Positions 33,401 through 42,813 of a stretch of DNA of 64,000 bases are shown piece after piece. This DNA comes from a virus, in the IMG/VR virus record IMGVR_UViG_3300046804_003518, positions 1 to 64,000 of that record, one strand, 5' to 3'. The notes beneath the pieces are model-generated. The model was not told the origin of the DNA. It did no database searches and was given only the letters and a program-made list of their open reading frames with translations. Each line of letters opens with the position of its first letter. Within the stretch, counting starts at the first letter, position 1. A program made the translations under genes and the position numbers.

Positions 33401-36308
33401 TAATACAACAGTATATAATCCATATCCTGGTTCATCATTAACAACAAACTTTACTTATTATCTTGGAAGAAAGGATAGATTAGTACTTACACCAGAAGGT
33501 GCATTTAAGGTAGAAGAGGGTCTACCAGGATTAAATCCAAGACTATCGCCAATGCTACCAGAAGTGTTAAATGTAGCAGAAGTAACAGTCCCTGCATATC
33601 CTTCACTATCTGATACAGAAAAATCAAATATCAGTAGAAGAGACAATTTCATTCAGATTGATATTCTAACAAATAAGCGCTTCACAATGCGTGACATTTC
33701 TGTTCTTGAAAAGAGAATTGAAAGATTAGAATACTACACAACTCTAAACATGCTTGAGAGCATTGCTCTCTCAACAATGATTGCTGATCAAAATGGCGAT
33801 CAAAGATTCCAGAATGGTTTCTTTGTTGATCCTTTCAATAGCCATGCATTTGGTAGAACAGAAGATCCTGGTTATAGAATTGCTATTGATGAGCAAAAGG
33901 GTCTACTAAGACCACTATTTGAGCCACAAGTTATTGAAATGGAATTTGATACAAATGCAGGTTCATATAGCAATGTCCAAGTAACTGGCAACATGGTTAC
34001 ACTTGCATATACACATGAAGTGTATATTGATCAGCCATATGCATCAGATCCAGTAAATGTTTCTGGCACACCAATTGCCTGGAAAGGAACAATTGATGTT
34101 AGACCAACTGTAAGAAATGATGTTGAATTCCTAGCAAGAGCTGCCTCAGTTGGTAGCACATCTAAGATTGCCCAGGCTTATGAAAATATGTCTACTGTTA
34201 CACCAGGCATCACGCAGTATGGTTGGTGGAGAGAGGGAATTCAGAATAATGATGACTATAATGTTAAGTCCAATGCAAATGATGCAAGAAATGCAACATC
34301 AATTGCAATTGAAACAAACAAGTCAATAACAACTCAGAGTGGCGAAAAGGTACAGACAGGTATTGTGTACCTATCAAAGGAAAGAGTTTATGCCTTCAAG
34401 GCAGTAGGCCTAAAGCCAAATACAATTCATTACCTATTCATTAATGATAACAACAACTCACAGTATGCAGCCCTAGGTGAACTAAGTTCAACACCAAATG
34501 CAGGTGACGAAACATTTGTTACTAGATCATCTCCATGGGGTACAGTTCTAGAAACAGACTCACGTGGTGAAATTATTGGTAAGTTTATTGTACCAGCCCT
34601 AGCATTAAAGTCAGGTACCCATAAGCTAACTCTAAGAAATAGAAATACATTAAACCGTGGTATTGATGAATCATTTGCTGATGCCTACTTTACAATTGAT
34701 ATCACTCTACAACAACCACCTATAGTTATTCAGCCAAACCCTCCAGGGCCACCAGACGCCAATACACCTGCAAATACTACATTACCTCCACCAGCTAATT
34801 CAACTACAAACACAGTTGTTACGCTGCCTGAGGCATTTGCAAGATTTACATATACTGGCGAAACTACAGTCACAGCTCAGCAAAATGCTAATGGGTACAT
34901 TGCAAATGGTACATTTACATTAACATTTACAGATGACAGCTTTGTTAAGAATGGAAGTATCACTGCTTATGAATGGAATTTCAATACTGGAGATTTCCCA
35001 GAAATTGGAATTCTAAATGTCAATACGACTGTAACTGGCGTTGGCCCACACACTGTAACATTTAGTACAGATAAGGCTGTTCAGGATGTTCTTGTCACAT
35101 TGACAATTACAGACTCTGCAGGCGAGAAGAAGAGAAATAGCCAACCAATTAGACTAACTAAGTTGGTCAAACCACCTATTGTTGTTCCTCCACCAGCAAC
35201 ACCTCCAACCGTACCAAACGTTGAGTTGACATTTGTCACATCAGAAGTCAACCAGGTGTCTGATCCATACATCTATAATTCCTGGAACGTGTTTGAGTTT
35301 AGAGACAGCTTCCACCGTGGGTTCAACACACCATATCTCAACCTAACATATGATACAGGAACATCTTTAGGTACTAACACCGTAGTCAAGGTTATTGCTA
35401 AGCCATCAGTTGACTATCAAGGCTATATTGGTTGGACTGTGACACCAGTATCTGCAACCTCACTAAGAACCTTTACCCAAGCAAACCTAACTCAAGTTTA
35501 TGTTGAGGCAGGTGGCTCAGGATATTCTAACAACGACACAATTAGATTCTCTAATGGTCAAGTTGATGCCTATGCAACAGTTATCACAGACGTGTATGGT
35601 TCAATTCGTTATGTTGAACTTGACACAATGGGTAACTTCTCTAACGGTGCTCCTGTAACCCAGCAAACATTTACAGCCAATAGCACTGTTTACAATAACT
35701 TCCCACTATCTGTATCAAGTACAAACACAAGCATTCTTGTTACAGTTAATGGCCTTGTCCAATCTCCAGGTGTCGATTACCAAGTAACTGGCGGTGGCTC
35801 AACTCTAAACTTTACAACCAACTTAAATTATCTTGTAAGTCCAGATATTGCAGTCGTATCGTATGATGTAACTGGTGTAACACCTGGTACTGGATTTAAG
35901 ACGCCTCAGCAAATTAAAGTACAGATTGCCAACACAACAGCTCCAGCAAATAGCACAAATGGTAACACATCAGGTGGTAGTGGTGCAGTATTGACGTTGG
36001 TACCTGGTGTCGTCTTCAATTCAACTCCAACAAATTCACCAAGATGTGCAAACGATTCGATTACTCTATACTCTAACACAGGACCAGATAGTGAAACAAT
36101 TGTACTTGTTAAGGCTGACTTCTATCTATCCAATGGTTATGCAAACTCAATTGGTAATACATCCCAGCACTTTACATTGAAGACAACATCAGCTGTTCCA
36201 ATTAATATTCCACCAATTAACGTTGGTAACTGGGGTGGCATAGGATTACCTGGAACTGGCGGTGGTTGGGTGAATGATGATTATATGAAGTACACAAAAG
36301 TAAAATAA
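30480..36308 (+). CDS. DUF4815 virion structural protein, 1942 aa
   Basis: The N-terminus (HRVLFRPSVAVQARELNQVQ; SILQNQIERFGQHVFKDGTI) is the DUF4815 hallmark found in structural proteins of T4-like marine phages. A central helical segment (MRDISVLEKRIERLEYYTTL) is also typical. After a Pro/Asn-rich linker (~1410-1440) comes a PKD-like beta domain (~1453-1560, ITAYEWNFNTGDFPEIG), a second Pro linker, a GYSNNDTIRFSNGQ module (~1674-1720) and an NGLVQSPGVDYQV module (~1737-1797). The protein probably forms or anchors a large baseplate-proximal fibre. GAGG precedes ATG 30480. The domain usually found at its C-terminus appears here as the separate gene at 36322. Confidence 0.85.
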   Translation: MALDIANTVLNASPYFDDYSEDKNFHRVLFRPSVAVQARELNQVQSILQNQIERFGQHVFKDGTIIKGCGLSYLERIDYVSVNDQFDSNTSLSSTNTQFVNAIAVGSNSGVVAQIISAREGFKASTSPARFFIQYTQPGFNNQRTFDQNETISLYQPGKSYIDKVVVQVNTVITVNTTNFPVGSKLVNNVNKARGFIINAYANTLGNYVEMRNVRKTFAPGDTLVLSTDAAVSANVINVDYESYANSLIDTITTLSDNTELGYTSLGFAYGVAVSPGIIFHKGHFVKVDSHTTIINENAADPSGKILYFKTEETVVKETDDSSLYDNASGTTNINAPGAHRLKLTSTLIARNKNGANTISNTDIAFPIVEFGNNGPIFQKTNTEYNIIGDELNKRTYEESGHYVVKPFTILTKPHGSDPDKFVYEVGQGLSYVKGKRIEFLNNQNVEGRKGVDTISESEQPITMAYGNYVVVDDLRGYFPINQDVEVRFYNAAQDAVSGERLPVANTATGTIVGYANIRAITYIDSNSAKKGSHLAQYRLYIFNYRPVGTYTFQDARSVVYNNGVNDLAFADLVLTGGVPILEESSATPLLFSVNAKALKNLRNSNNVLDTNYYYTAANTTAQLQSTGILTFGIGALKGILGFTGSSNADELKVDIHVVDANAQCAAALVGTTAASATNVITGTGTLFTEDFIPGECIRFTGLPSANTHRIVSITNATSMVINTAVTVTANTYTRVHLRGSVIALNPAAGTKRTMVVNPGTETATINLGNSYTGTTNVVVRFQALNNEANTISKQINRNSVVIINTANNVAGTTGPWLLGVPDVLKLNGVFIGSNSSNFVTANRVSDFVLDNGQRDTHYDHAKISLAPKTSFGSLPSGTHLLVQFDCFTANVSGGEGFFSVESYQANDTPNANTQTALRTYEIPTYTTTVANTTVTYDLRDVIDFRPYKANTANITTSFTSATINPPATNTFNSNTTVYNPYPGSSLTTNFTYYLGRKDRLVLTPEGAFKVEEGLPGLNPRLSPMLPEVLNVAEVTVPAYPSLSDTEKSNISRRDNFIQIDILTNKRFTMRDISVLEKRIERLEYYTTLNMLESIALSTMIADQNGDQRFQNGFFVDPFNSHAFGRTEDPGYRIAIDEQKGLLRPLFEPQVIEMEFDTNAGSYSNVQVTGNMVTLAYTHEVYIDQPYASDPVNVSGTPIAWKGTIDVRPTVRNDVEFLARAASVGSTSKIAQAYENMSTVTPGITQYGWWREGIQNNDDYNVKSNANDARNATSIAIETNKSITTQSGEKVQTGIVYLSKERVYAFKAVGLKPNTIHYLFINDNNNSQYAALGELSSTPNAGDETFVTRSSPWGTVLETDSRGEIIGKFIVPALALKSGTHKLTLRNRNTLNRGIDESFADAYFTIDITLQQPPIVIQPNPPGPPDANTPANTTLPPPANSTTNTVVTLPEAFARFTYTGETTVTAQQNANGYIANGTFTLTFTDDSFVKNGSITAYEWNFNTGDFPEIGILNVNTTVTGVGPHTVTFSTDKAVQDVLVTLTITDSAGEKKRNSQPIRLTKLVKPPIVVPPPATPPTVPNVELTFVTSEVNQVSDPYIYNSWNVFEFRDSFHRGFNTPYLNLTYDTGTSLGTNTVVKVIAKPSVDYQGYIGWTVTPVSATSLRTFTQANLTQVYVEAGGSGYSNNDTIRFSNGQVDAYATVITDVYGSIRYVELDTMGNFSNGAPVTQQTFTANSTVYNNFPLSVSSTNTSILVTVNGLVQSPGVDYQVTGGGSTLNFTTNLNYLVSPDIAVVSYDVTGVTPGTGFKTPQQIKVQIANTTAPANSTNGNTSGGSGAVLTLVPGVVFNSTPTNSPRCANDSITLYSNTGPDSETIVLVKADFYLSNGYANSIGNTSQHFTLKTTSAVPINIPPINVGNWGGIGLPGTGGGWVNDDYMKYTKVK

Positions 36309-36321
36309 TTGAGGAACAGCA

Positions 36322-38031
36322 ATGACTGACGCAGTAAAGTATACAAGCCTTTCACAAACATTTAGAGTAACAGCTCCTCCTGGAGTTCCAGGTGTATATG
36401 TTTCTAAGCTTGGATTATTCTTTAGAAAGAAGTCTGATTCATTGGGTGTGCAAGCATTTTTAATGCAGGTTACTAACAACTTACCTGACCCTGATAAGGT
36501 TATTCCTAACTCACTGGTTACAGTTGATGTTGAAGATGTTGCAACATCAACAGATGGATCTTCTGAAACACAGTTTGTGTTTCCACAACTTGTTTATCTA
36601 AATGCTGGCGAGACATATGCATTTGGTATTAAGTCTATTGGTAGTTCTCCTGACTATGAAGTTTGGGTTGGCGAACTAGGCCAGAGAGACCTAGCTACAG
36701 ATAAACCAATTGGTTCAAACCCAGTTGTTGAGACTGCATACTTTGCTGGTAACAAACAGAAGTATGCTGACCTAATTAACCAAGATATTAAATTTAATCT
36801 TTATAGAGCTAAGTTTACTGCTACAAGTGGCACTGCGGCACTAAGAAATAATAATACAGAAATTATCTCATTCTATAATCTATCAAGCGTATCTGGGGCT
36901 GTAGACATTAGAGCTGGTGACCACGTTTATGCATGGTCTAATTCTTATGTTAATACAGCTGCCAATGCAGTTGTAACCAAACTAGATATGGTTAATAGCT
37001 TACTATATGTTAAGAACTCATCTGGTAACTTCACTTCCAATACAGATATTGTGTTTGTAAGAACAGGTGAAGAAGGTGATCCTACATCCAATAATTCAGG
37101 CATGCTTGGTATAGCGAGAATTGATAGCACTGCAAATAATGGTATTACAAAGTTTGCATATCATGGGATTGTTCCAAAGCTAGCCATTAATAAAATTCCA
37201 TTTACAGGCATCACATTAAGATATAAGGGTGCAAAATATAATGGTACAAAATACGTACAAGATGATGAAAAATTAATTGATAATAACATTGAATTAGAAT
37301 TTAGAGATAGAACAAGATATTGGTTGGGTGAAACAGACGAAAGAAATGCTGGTAATGAGTTTAGAACTGGTGTTACCCCATCTGGTAAGCCATGCACAAA
37401 CTCATCAATTATTATTGAAGCTTCAATGAATTCAGATAATGATTTTATTTCACCAGCGATTGATTTAACTCGTAACAATGTTATCCTGTTGCGTAACATT
37501 ATTAATGCAAATACAACTGACGAACATACTGTTAGTGGTGGCGCCGCCTCAAGATATATTTCTAAAATCATTACTCTTGAAGATGAGCAAGAAGCAGAAG
37601 ATCTTAGAATCTTTATTACTGCTAATAAGCCAGCCAACACAGAAATCCATGTTTACAGTAAAATATGGAGTGACTCTGACCCAGAACCATTTGATTCAAA
37701 GGTTTGGTCAAAGATGACATATGAAAATCCAGCAACTGTTAGAAATACAAATGCTCCAGATGAATTCTTAGAATATGTGTATTCATTTGCAAATTCAGCT
37801 ACACTAGCTGGCAATGCCCTAGCAGCATTCCAAGCCAACAACACAGTTCCTGTCTCTTATCTTGGCGCCAACTCAACTGGTGGTGTGACAGGTGGCCCTT
37901 CATATGGTGGTAGTGGATATAATAAGGTAATTAAGAAGTTTGCTGTTAAGTTAGTATTAACTTCTGACACAGGTCTTGAGTACATTTATCCTACAGTTAA
38001 CGATTTAAGAGTAATTGCTCTACAGATGTAA
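36322..38031 (+). CDS. DUF4815-associated structural protein, 569 aa
   Basis: The N-terminus (LSQTFRVTAPPGVPGVYVSK; LGLFFRKKSDSLGVQAFLMQ) and FPQLVYLNAGETYAFGIKSI resemble the C-terminal beta-sandwich region that I associate with DUF4815 proteins of other marine T4-like phages; here it is a separate polypeptide with its own ribosome site (GAGGAAC). The remainder is a mixed beta protein (VDIRAGDHVYAWSNSYVNTA). It likely assembles with the 1942-aa product. The gap to the upstream stop is 13 nt. Confidence 0.65.
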   Translation: MTDAVKYTSLSQTFRVTAPPGVPGVYVSKLGLFFRKKSDSLGVQAFLMQVTNNLPDPDKVIPNSLVTVDVEDVATSTDGSSETQFVFPQLVYLNAGETYAFGIKSIGSSPDYEVWVGELGQRDLATDKPIGSNPVVETAYFAGNKQKYADLINQDIKFNLYRAKFTATSGTAALRNNNTEIISFYNLSSVSGAVDIRAGDHVYAWSNSYVNTAANAVVTKLDMVNSLLYVKNSSGNFTSNTDIVFVRTGEEGDPTSNNSGMLGIARIDSTANNGITKFAYHGIVPKLAINKIPFTGITLRYKGAKYNGTKYVQDDEKLIDNNIELEFRDRTRYWLGETDERNAGNEFRTGVTPSGKPCTNSSIIIEASMNSDNDFISPAIDLTRNNVILLRNIINANTTDEHTVSGGAASRYISKIITLEDEQEAEDLRIFITANKPANTEIHVYSKIWSDSDPEPFDSKVWSKMTYENPATVRNTNAPDEFLEYVYSFANSATLAGNALAAFQANNTVPVSYLGANSTGGVTGGPSYGGSGYNKVIKKFAVKLVLTSDTGLEYIYPTVNDLRVIALQM

Positions 38032-38032
38032 T

Positions 38033-38242
38033 ATGGAAAGAGATGTAATTTATAGAGTACAGGATAATCCTGACTACATAAGAGATATAGAAACAAATGC
38101 GGTGTTAAATACTAATACCGCTAAGTTAAGAGAATATAAACTTAGAAAGAAACAGAATAGAAAAATACAGGATTTACAAGATGAAGTTGCAGAATTAAAA
38201 CAACTTCTTAAAGCAGTCCTTGAGGAAAGAAAATGTCAGTAA
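38033..38242 (+). CDS. small coiled-coil protein, 69 aa
   Basis: ATG 38033 (MERDVIYRVQDNPDYIRDIE) is preferred over the upstream codon at 38015, which lies inside the previous gene. The C-terminal half is a clear coiled coil (KIQDLQDEVAELKQLLKAVL). The N-terminal half begins with a short strand. Small proteins like this are found between structural genes in related phages and may act as fibre adaptors or chaperones. It overlaps the next gene by 10 nt. Confidence 0.7.
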   Translation: MERDVIYRVQDNPDYIRDIETNAVLNTNTAKLREYKLRKKQNRKIQDLQDEVAELKQLLKAVLEERKCQ

Positions 38243-39354
38243 CAATTAATTCAATTGATGCAAATTCAGATACATTTGCAAGTTGGGTTGCCATCACAAA
38301 TCAGATGGCACAAACTATTAGTAATTCTGTTGTTACAGCAAACACTTCAGAAGGTGTTACTGGCAACTCTACAGTCAATTTTAACTCCAAGTTGTGGGGT
38401 AAGTTTGCAGCCAACACTATTCTAGTTGGCAATACAATTACATCCAACGTCACAGGCGCTAATGTAGCCATTGAAGCTAATCTAGAACTTAAATCGGCAT
38501 TTAAACTATACACAGTTGGCGACTTGAGTGTCAAGGGTAATATTATTATCGACACAACAGCCAAACTAAGATTTGGTGATAGATCATCAACATATTCAGG
38601 AACAACTGGTTGGCTCAGAGCCAACTCTACTGGCTACGCTGCATTTGCAAACCTAGAGGTAAAGGGCACAGACTTAGATCCAGATGAGTTTGTACTAACA
38701 TCAAACATTGGTTATGCAAACTCAACAAATTCTACATACGATGTTATCTGCTATGATACATCAGCAAGCAAGTGGCTAAGAACAAGATTAACTCACTTAC
38801 TTTCACAAGAAATTGATGCATTAAAGTTGGGCACAGTTACAGCTAATGCAACAGCGGGCGAAGTAAGAGTAAATGCTAATACAAACTTTGGTGGTTCAAC
38901 ATCATCGCTTTTTGTTTCTAATACAGTAGCAAGAATTGGTGTTGGTGGTATTACAAGTCCACAGGCTCCACTTCATGTCCAGGGTGCTGTTTACGCAACT
39001 GGTGATATTACAGCATTTTACACATCAGATGCAAACCTAAAGAAAAACGTAACTCCAATTGCTAATGCATTGGAAAAGGTTCGTTGGTTAAAGGGTGTCC
39101 ATTTTGAATGGGACAAAGATAAGATTGCTGGCCTAGAGCATGTTGGTCCAAAACCAGATAAAGATATTGGTTTAATTGCCCAAGATGTTGAAAAAGTATT
39201 TCCTCAAGCAGTTACAGAAAGAAGCGATGGTTATAAGGCAGTAGATTATACCAAGCTGGTTCCTGTATTAATTGAGGCTGTGAAGGAGCTCAGCTATAGA
39301 ATTAATATTCTAGAAGCTGAGATGGAAGAAAAATACCGTAGCAGTAGTAGATAA
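38233..39354 (+). CDS. tail fibre with C-terminal S74-type auto-cleaving chaperone
   Basis: 373 aa. Residues 1-260 are Asn/Ser/Thr-rich beta repeats of fibre type. The last ~110 residues are an intramolecular chaperone of the peptidase S74/endosialidase family: FYTSDANLKKNVTPIANALE, then KDIGLIAQDVEKVFPQAVTE and YKAVDYTKLVPVLIEAVKEL, ending in a trimer-forming helix. Ser265 and Lys270 have the S-x(4)-K spacing of the catalytic dyad, so cleavage before Ser265 would free the chaperone after the fibre trimer folds. Host-recognition role inferred. Confidence 0.87.
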   Translation: MSVTINSIDANSDTFASWVAITNQMAQTISNSVVTANTSEGVTGNSTVNFNSKLWGKFAANTILVGNTITSNVTGANVAIEANLELKSAFKLYTVGDLSVKGNIIIDTTAKLRFGDRSSTYSGTTGWLRANSTGYAAFANLEVKGTDLDPDEFVLTSNIGYANSTNSTYDVICYDTSASKWLRTRLTHLLSQEIDALKLGTVTANATAGEVRVNANTNFGGSTSSLFVSNTVARIGVGGITSPQAPLHVQGAVYATGDITAFYTSDANLKKNVTPIANALEKVRWLKGVHFEWDKDKIAGLEHVGPKPDKDIGLIAQDVEKVFPQAVTERSDGYKAVDYTKLVPVLIEAVKELSYRINILEAEMEEKYRSSSR

Positions 39355-39355
39355 G

Positions 39356-39682
39356 ATGGCAACAAAAGTTAACTTGGTTGTAGATCAAGGCGCAACATTC
39401 CAAACATCCGTTACCTTCAATGATGAAAATGGTAACACGATTAACTTTTCTACGTATTCCGGCGTTGCCCAAATGCGTAAGCATTATACATCTTCAAATT
39501 CTACATCTTTTTCTGTTAATATGACATCTAATGGTGTAATTACACTAGGGTTAACAGCCAATCAAACTGCAAATTTAACTGCTGGACGTTATGTTTATGA
39601 TCTCGAGGTCACTGATGCATCTAATCAAATCTCAAGATTGATTGAGGGTATAGTGACCGTAACTCCAAACGTAACAAGATAA
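39356..39682 (+). CDS. BppU-like small structural protein, 108 aa
   Basis: A compact beta protein: KVNLVVDQGATFQTSVTFND, then YSGVAQMRKHYTSSNSTSFS and LTAGRYVYDLEVTDASNQIS, closing IVTVTPNVTR. The pattern matches the BppU N-terminal-like domain (strand-rich, with the AGRYVYD motif) found in many phage baseplates, where it attaches receptor-binding proteins. It sits 1 nt after the S74 fibre gene and may be its adaptor. No membrane or signal segment. Confidence 0.7.
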   Translation: MATKVNLVVDQGATFQTSVTFNDENGNTINFSTYSGVAQMRKHYTSSNSTSFSVNMTSNGVITLGLTANQTANLTAGRYVYDLEVTDASNQISRLIEGIVTVTPNVTR

Positions 39683-39685
39683 TTT

Positions 39686-39693
39686 TATAAATA
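39686..39693 (+). promoter_or_regulatory. T4-type late promoter TATAAATA
   Basis: A perfect TATAAATA between the stop of the BppU-like gene (39682) and ATG 39698. Only four bases separate it from the start codon and no Shine-Dalgarno is present, so the transcript would start at or inside the start codon. Confidence 0.7.
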
Positions 39694-39697
39694 ACTT

Positions 39698-39979
39698 ATG
39701 GCAATTCTAAGTAAAGTTACAGTCAATCAGAACAAACTGGCAGCGGCTGTAACCGTTAAAAATGTCAGTGGCGGATTGCAACAAACTAATAAGGTAAATC
39801 CTATTAGTTTGATAGCATCTACCGGAGCTGGTGGTGCTGGCAGATTTGATGAGTTGCTTGATGTGACTGAAGGAACACCCGCCAATGGCGATGTTGTCGT
39901 ATATAATGCCGCAAATGATAAGTACGAGGTAAAAAGTTTAGGCAATACGTCAATAACGCTTGACGGGGGCACATTCTAA
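39698..39979 (+). CDS. small fibre-associated protein ending in DGGTF, 93 aa
   Basis: The N-terminal part (ILSKVTVNQNKLAAAVTVKN) is beta-rich. The second half (FDELLDVTEGTPANGDVVVY; NDKYEVKSLGN) matches a module also found in the next fibre (SLTDVTLSSVANNQLLVYDN). The protein ends LDGGTF, the same six residues as the next gene product. It has no Shine-Dalgarno, and a late -10 element lies 4 bp upstream. It may cap or connect fibre subunits. Its stop overlaps the next ATG (TAATG). Confidence 0.65.
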   Translation: MAILSKVTVNQNKLAAAVTVKNVSGGLQQTNKVNPISLIASTGAGGAGRFDELLDVTEGTPANGDVVVYNAANDKYEVKSLGNTSITLDGGTF

Positions 39980-42549
39980 TGGCAAATATAATCAAAATTA
40001 AAAGAAGTGCGGCAACAGCGGCACCAACAACACTAAACGAAGGCGAGTTAGCGTTTTCGTATCTATCAGGTAAACTATTCATAGGCAACAGCTCAGCTGT
40101 AATCCCTATCGGTGGTACCCACAATCCTGGCGTACTAACAGCTAACCAAGCCCTTGTTGCAAACGCTTCAAGCGCAATTGACAAAATTATTGTCGCCAAC
40201 TTACAACCAACATATATCTACGCCAATGGTGCATCTGGCACAGCTGGCCAAGTTCTTCTATCAAATTCAACCGGTGGTGTCTATTGGGGCACCGCTGCAT
40301 CTGATCTAGATTCTTTAACAGACGTTACACTATCATCTGTTGCCAATAATCAGTTACTTGTCTACGATAATACTGCCGGCCAATGGGAAAACCATTCAAT
40401 TTCTGGCAACGCAAATCAGACAAATGTTGCGTTCAATTCCCAAAATATTACAATCAGCCTAACGCCTTCAGTTAATGTAGATACATCGATTGCTGTTGGT
40501 GGCAATGTTATTATTAATGCCTCAGCATTGTTTATTGGTAACTCTACAGTTAATTCAGTCGTCAATGCTACCCACGTAACAACAAACACATTTAACATTG
40601 CTGGTGGTATTGCAGTTGGCTCAAATGTATCGATCAATACATCAACAATCTTTATTGGCAATTCAACTGTCAATACAACAATCCAAGCTGGTAATATTGC
40701 CCTACGTGGTACACAGCTAACAATTGGCAACACATTATTTGATGGTACATTAATTAGCGTTGGCAACTCCACAGTTAATACTGTTGTCAACTCAACATCT
40801 GTAACAACCAATATTCTTTATGCAACAAATGCTGAAATTTCATCATCAGCTAATGTTGGTGGTAACATTACAGCAAGAGCAAACGTAACGGTTAATGGTG
40901 CTCTAACAGTTGCCAACACAGCATCTCTTGGCAACACAACAGTTAGTCAGACATTAACAGTTGGCAACAGTACAGTTAACGTATCAATCAACGCAACATC
41001 AATTGCAGTTGGACCAAACGTAGCTGTAACCCAAAGTACAATTACCGTTGGCAACTCAACTGTTAATGCAGTTGTCAACTCAACATCTATTAATGTAGGC
41101 ACAACAGGTACAATTGTTGGCCATAGAGTACTTTCATCAAATATTACTCTACAGGCTCCAAACAATGGTAACTATGATGGTGAAAGATTCCGTCTATACG
41201 ACTTTGGAGATAGTAGAGTACACTATTCGATGGGTGTCGAGGGTGGCCACATTTGGACGGCTGTCGACAATTCATCTAACTCAATAGGCTTCAAGTGGTA
41301 CGGTAATACAGTCCTAGCTGCCCGCTTGGGTGGTACTGGTACTCTAGAGCTAAAGGGCGATTTATACACTGATGCAGTTGCCCACGTTAACTCAGCATTG
41401 TATGTTGGTAGCACATCAACAAATGTTACAATTAATTCAACATCTCTAGCAGTTGGTTCAAATGTAACTCTTGATACAGGTGTGTTGGTAATTGGCAACT
41501 CAACTGTCAATACGACAATCAACTCATCATCAATTAGTACTGGTGCTCTAAACATTGGCAATACAACCATTAATGGTTGGGCCAATGTCATTGGTGACTT
41601 TACTGCCCACTCCAATGTACAGCTAGGTAATAGCTTTGGTGTTGATGTAGTATCGTTCAAGGCAACAGTCAACACAGAAATCACACCATCCGCAAACAAC
41701 ACTCAGAAGTTGGGTCGTGCTGATCTGAGATGGGGTGAAGTAAACGCCAACAACGTACTAGCAACAAATGTTGCTATTGACTCAGTACTAACTGTAAATG
41801 GCAATACAAAACTTGGCGATGCTTCTTCCGACGTTGTATCGTTTATTGGTAAAGTTAATACCCATATTATTCCATCAGCCAACCTAACATACAGCTTAGG
41901 TAACAACACTCTATATTGGGCTGAAGTTCACACTGGTAATGTTCATGCTGATTATGGTTACTTTAACCAAGATGTTGCAATTTATGGTGACTTGACTGTA
42001 TCTGGCAATCTTGTCACTACAAATGTTCAGTCGGTAGTCATTTCTGATCCATTGATCTACCTAGCTGGTAACAACTACGCAGCTGACCTAGTTGATATTG
42101 GTTTTGTTGGTAACTACCATGTTGGCGGCGCAAACCTCCACACTGGTTTGTTTAGAGATGCATCTGTTGATCAATACTACTTGTTCAAGGGGCTAACCCA
42201 AGAGCTTGATGGCGTACTAACAGTTAATACGGCAGACCCAACATTTGCCATTGCTGATTTGAATGCATACTTGCTATCAGGTGCGTTGGTATCCAACGCT
42301 CTAGCAGTCACAATTACAGCCAACTCAACTGTCAATGTTAATATTACAGCCAACAGCTTATCCCTATCAACTGCCCTTGCAGTAGGTTCAGGTGGTACAG
42401 GCTTGTCAACTGTTACATCTAAGGGTGTTCTATATGGTAACACTACTGGCCCACTAGGTGTTACATCTGCTGGTACAGACGGTCAAGTACTTCAGGCCAA
42501 TGCATCTGGCTACCCAGTATTTGCGGATCTTGATGGTGGCACATTCTAA
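39979..42549 (+). CDS. modular tail fibre with GNSTVN repeats, 856 aa
   Basis: The N-terminal IIKIKRSAATAAPTTLNEGE, then LAFSYLSGKLFIGNSS, is a common phage-fibre attachment module. The shaft is built from repeats of the type IGNSTVNTTI...S..VGSNV, at least ten copies, predicting a beta-helical shaft. A segment around residues 385-450 (NYDGERFRLYDFGDSRVHYS) differs and may be a globular insertion. The C-terminal part includes AEVHTGNVHADYGYFNQDVA and ends in DLDGGTF. It probably forms a trimeric side or tail fibre for host recognition. Confidence 0.8.
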   Translation: MANIIKIKRSAATAAPTTLNEGELAFSYLSGKLFIGNSSAVIPIGGTHNPGVLTANQALVANASSAIDKIIVANLQPTYIYANGASGTAGQVLLSNSTGGVYWGTAASDLDSLTDVTLSSVANNQLLVYDNTAGQWENHSISGNANQTNVAFNSQNITISLTPSVNVDTSIAVGGNVIINASALFIGNSTVNSVVNATHVTTNTFNIAGGIAVGSNVSINTSTIFIGNSTVNTTIQAGNIALRGTQLTIGNTLFDGTLISVGNSTVNTVVNSTSVTTNILYATNAEISSSANVGGNITARANVTVNGALTVANTASLGNTTVSQTLTVGNSTVNVSINATSIAVGPNVAVTQSTITVGNSTVNAVVNSTSINVGTTGTIVGHRVLSSNITLQAPNNGNYDGERFRLYDFGDSRVHYSMGVEGGHIWTAVDNSSNSIGFKWYGNTVLAARLGGTGTLELKGDLYTDAVAHVNSALYVGSTSTNVTINSTSLAVGSNVTLDTGVLVIGNSTVNTTINSSSISTGALNIGNTTINGWANVIGDFTAHSNVQLGNSFGVDVVSFKATVNTEITPSANNTQKLGRADLRWGEVNANNVLATNVAIDSVLTVNGNTKLGDASSDVVSFIGKVNTHIIPSANLTYSLGNNTLYWAEVHTGNVHADYGYFNQDVAIYGDLTVSGNLVTTNVQSVVISDPLIYLAGNNYAADLVDIGFVGNYHVGGANLHTGLFRDASVDQYYLFKGLTQELDGVLTVNTADPTFAIADLNAYLLSGALVSNALAVTITANSTVNVNITANSLSLSTALAVGSGGTGLSTVTSKGVLYGNTTGPLGVTSAGTDGQVLQANASGYPVFADLDGGTF

Positions 42550-42558
42550 GAGGTTTAA

Positions 42559-42795
42559 ATGGAAAATAATGATTTGGTTGAAAAGGTATTCAACAATTAC
42601 AGAAATGCGTGGATAGAAGCTTCAAGTTTAAATATTGTACAAAAATCACAGTTAGAGATAGCAAACGAAAATATTAAGAAACTAGAAGAACAAATACAAG
42701 AACAAAACAATACTATTACGAAATTAAAGAATCAGATTGAAGCAATTAGGAACGTAAAGCCTGCTCAGCAAGCACCAAAACAAGAACAAAAGTAA
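42559..42795 (+). CDS. small coiled-coil protein, 78 aa
   Basis: Almost entirely a predicted coiled coil (ENIKKLEEQIQEQNNTITKL) with a Gln/Pro-rich tail. AGAGG precedes the ATG. It follows the fibre gene by 9 nt and ends the transcription unit, just before a terminator. Similar to the 69-aa coiled-coil gene at 38033 and the 64-aa one at 60413 in size and context; such proteins could be fibre-assembly chaperones. Confidence 0.7.
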   Translation: MENNDLVEKVFNNYRNAWIEASSLNIVQKSQLEIANENIKKLEEQIQEQNNTITKLKNQIEAIRNVKPAQQAPKQEQK

Positions 42796-42813
42796 GCTTC
42801 AAATCTCAACTGG

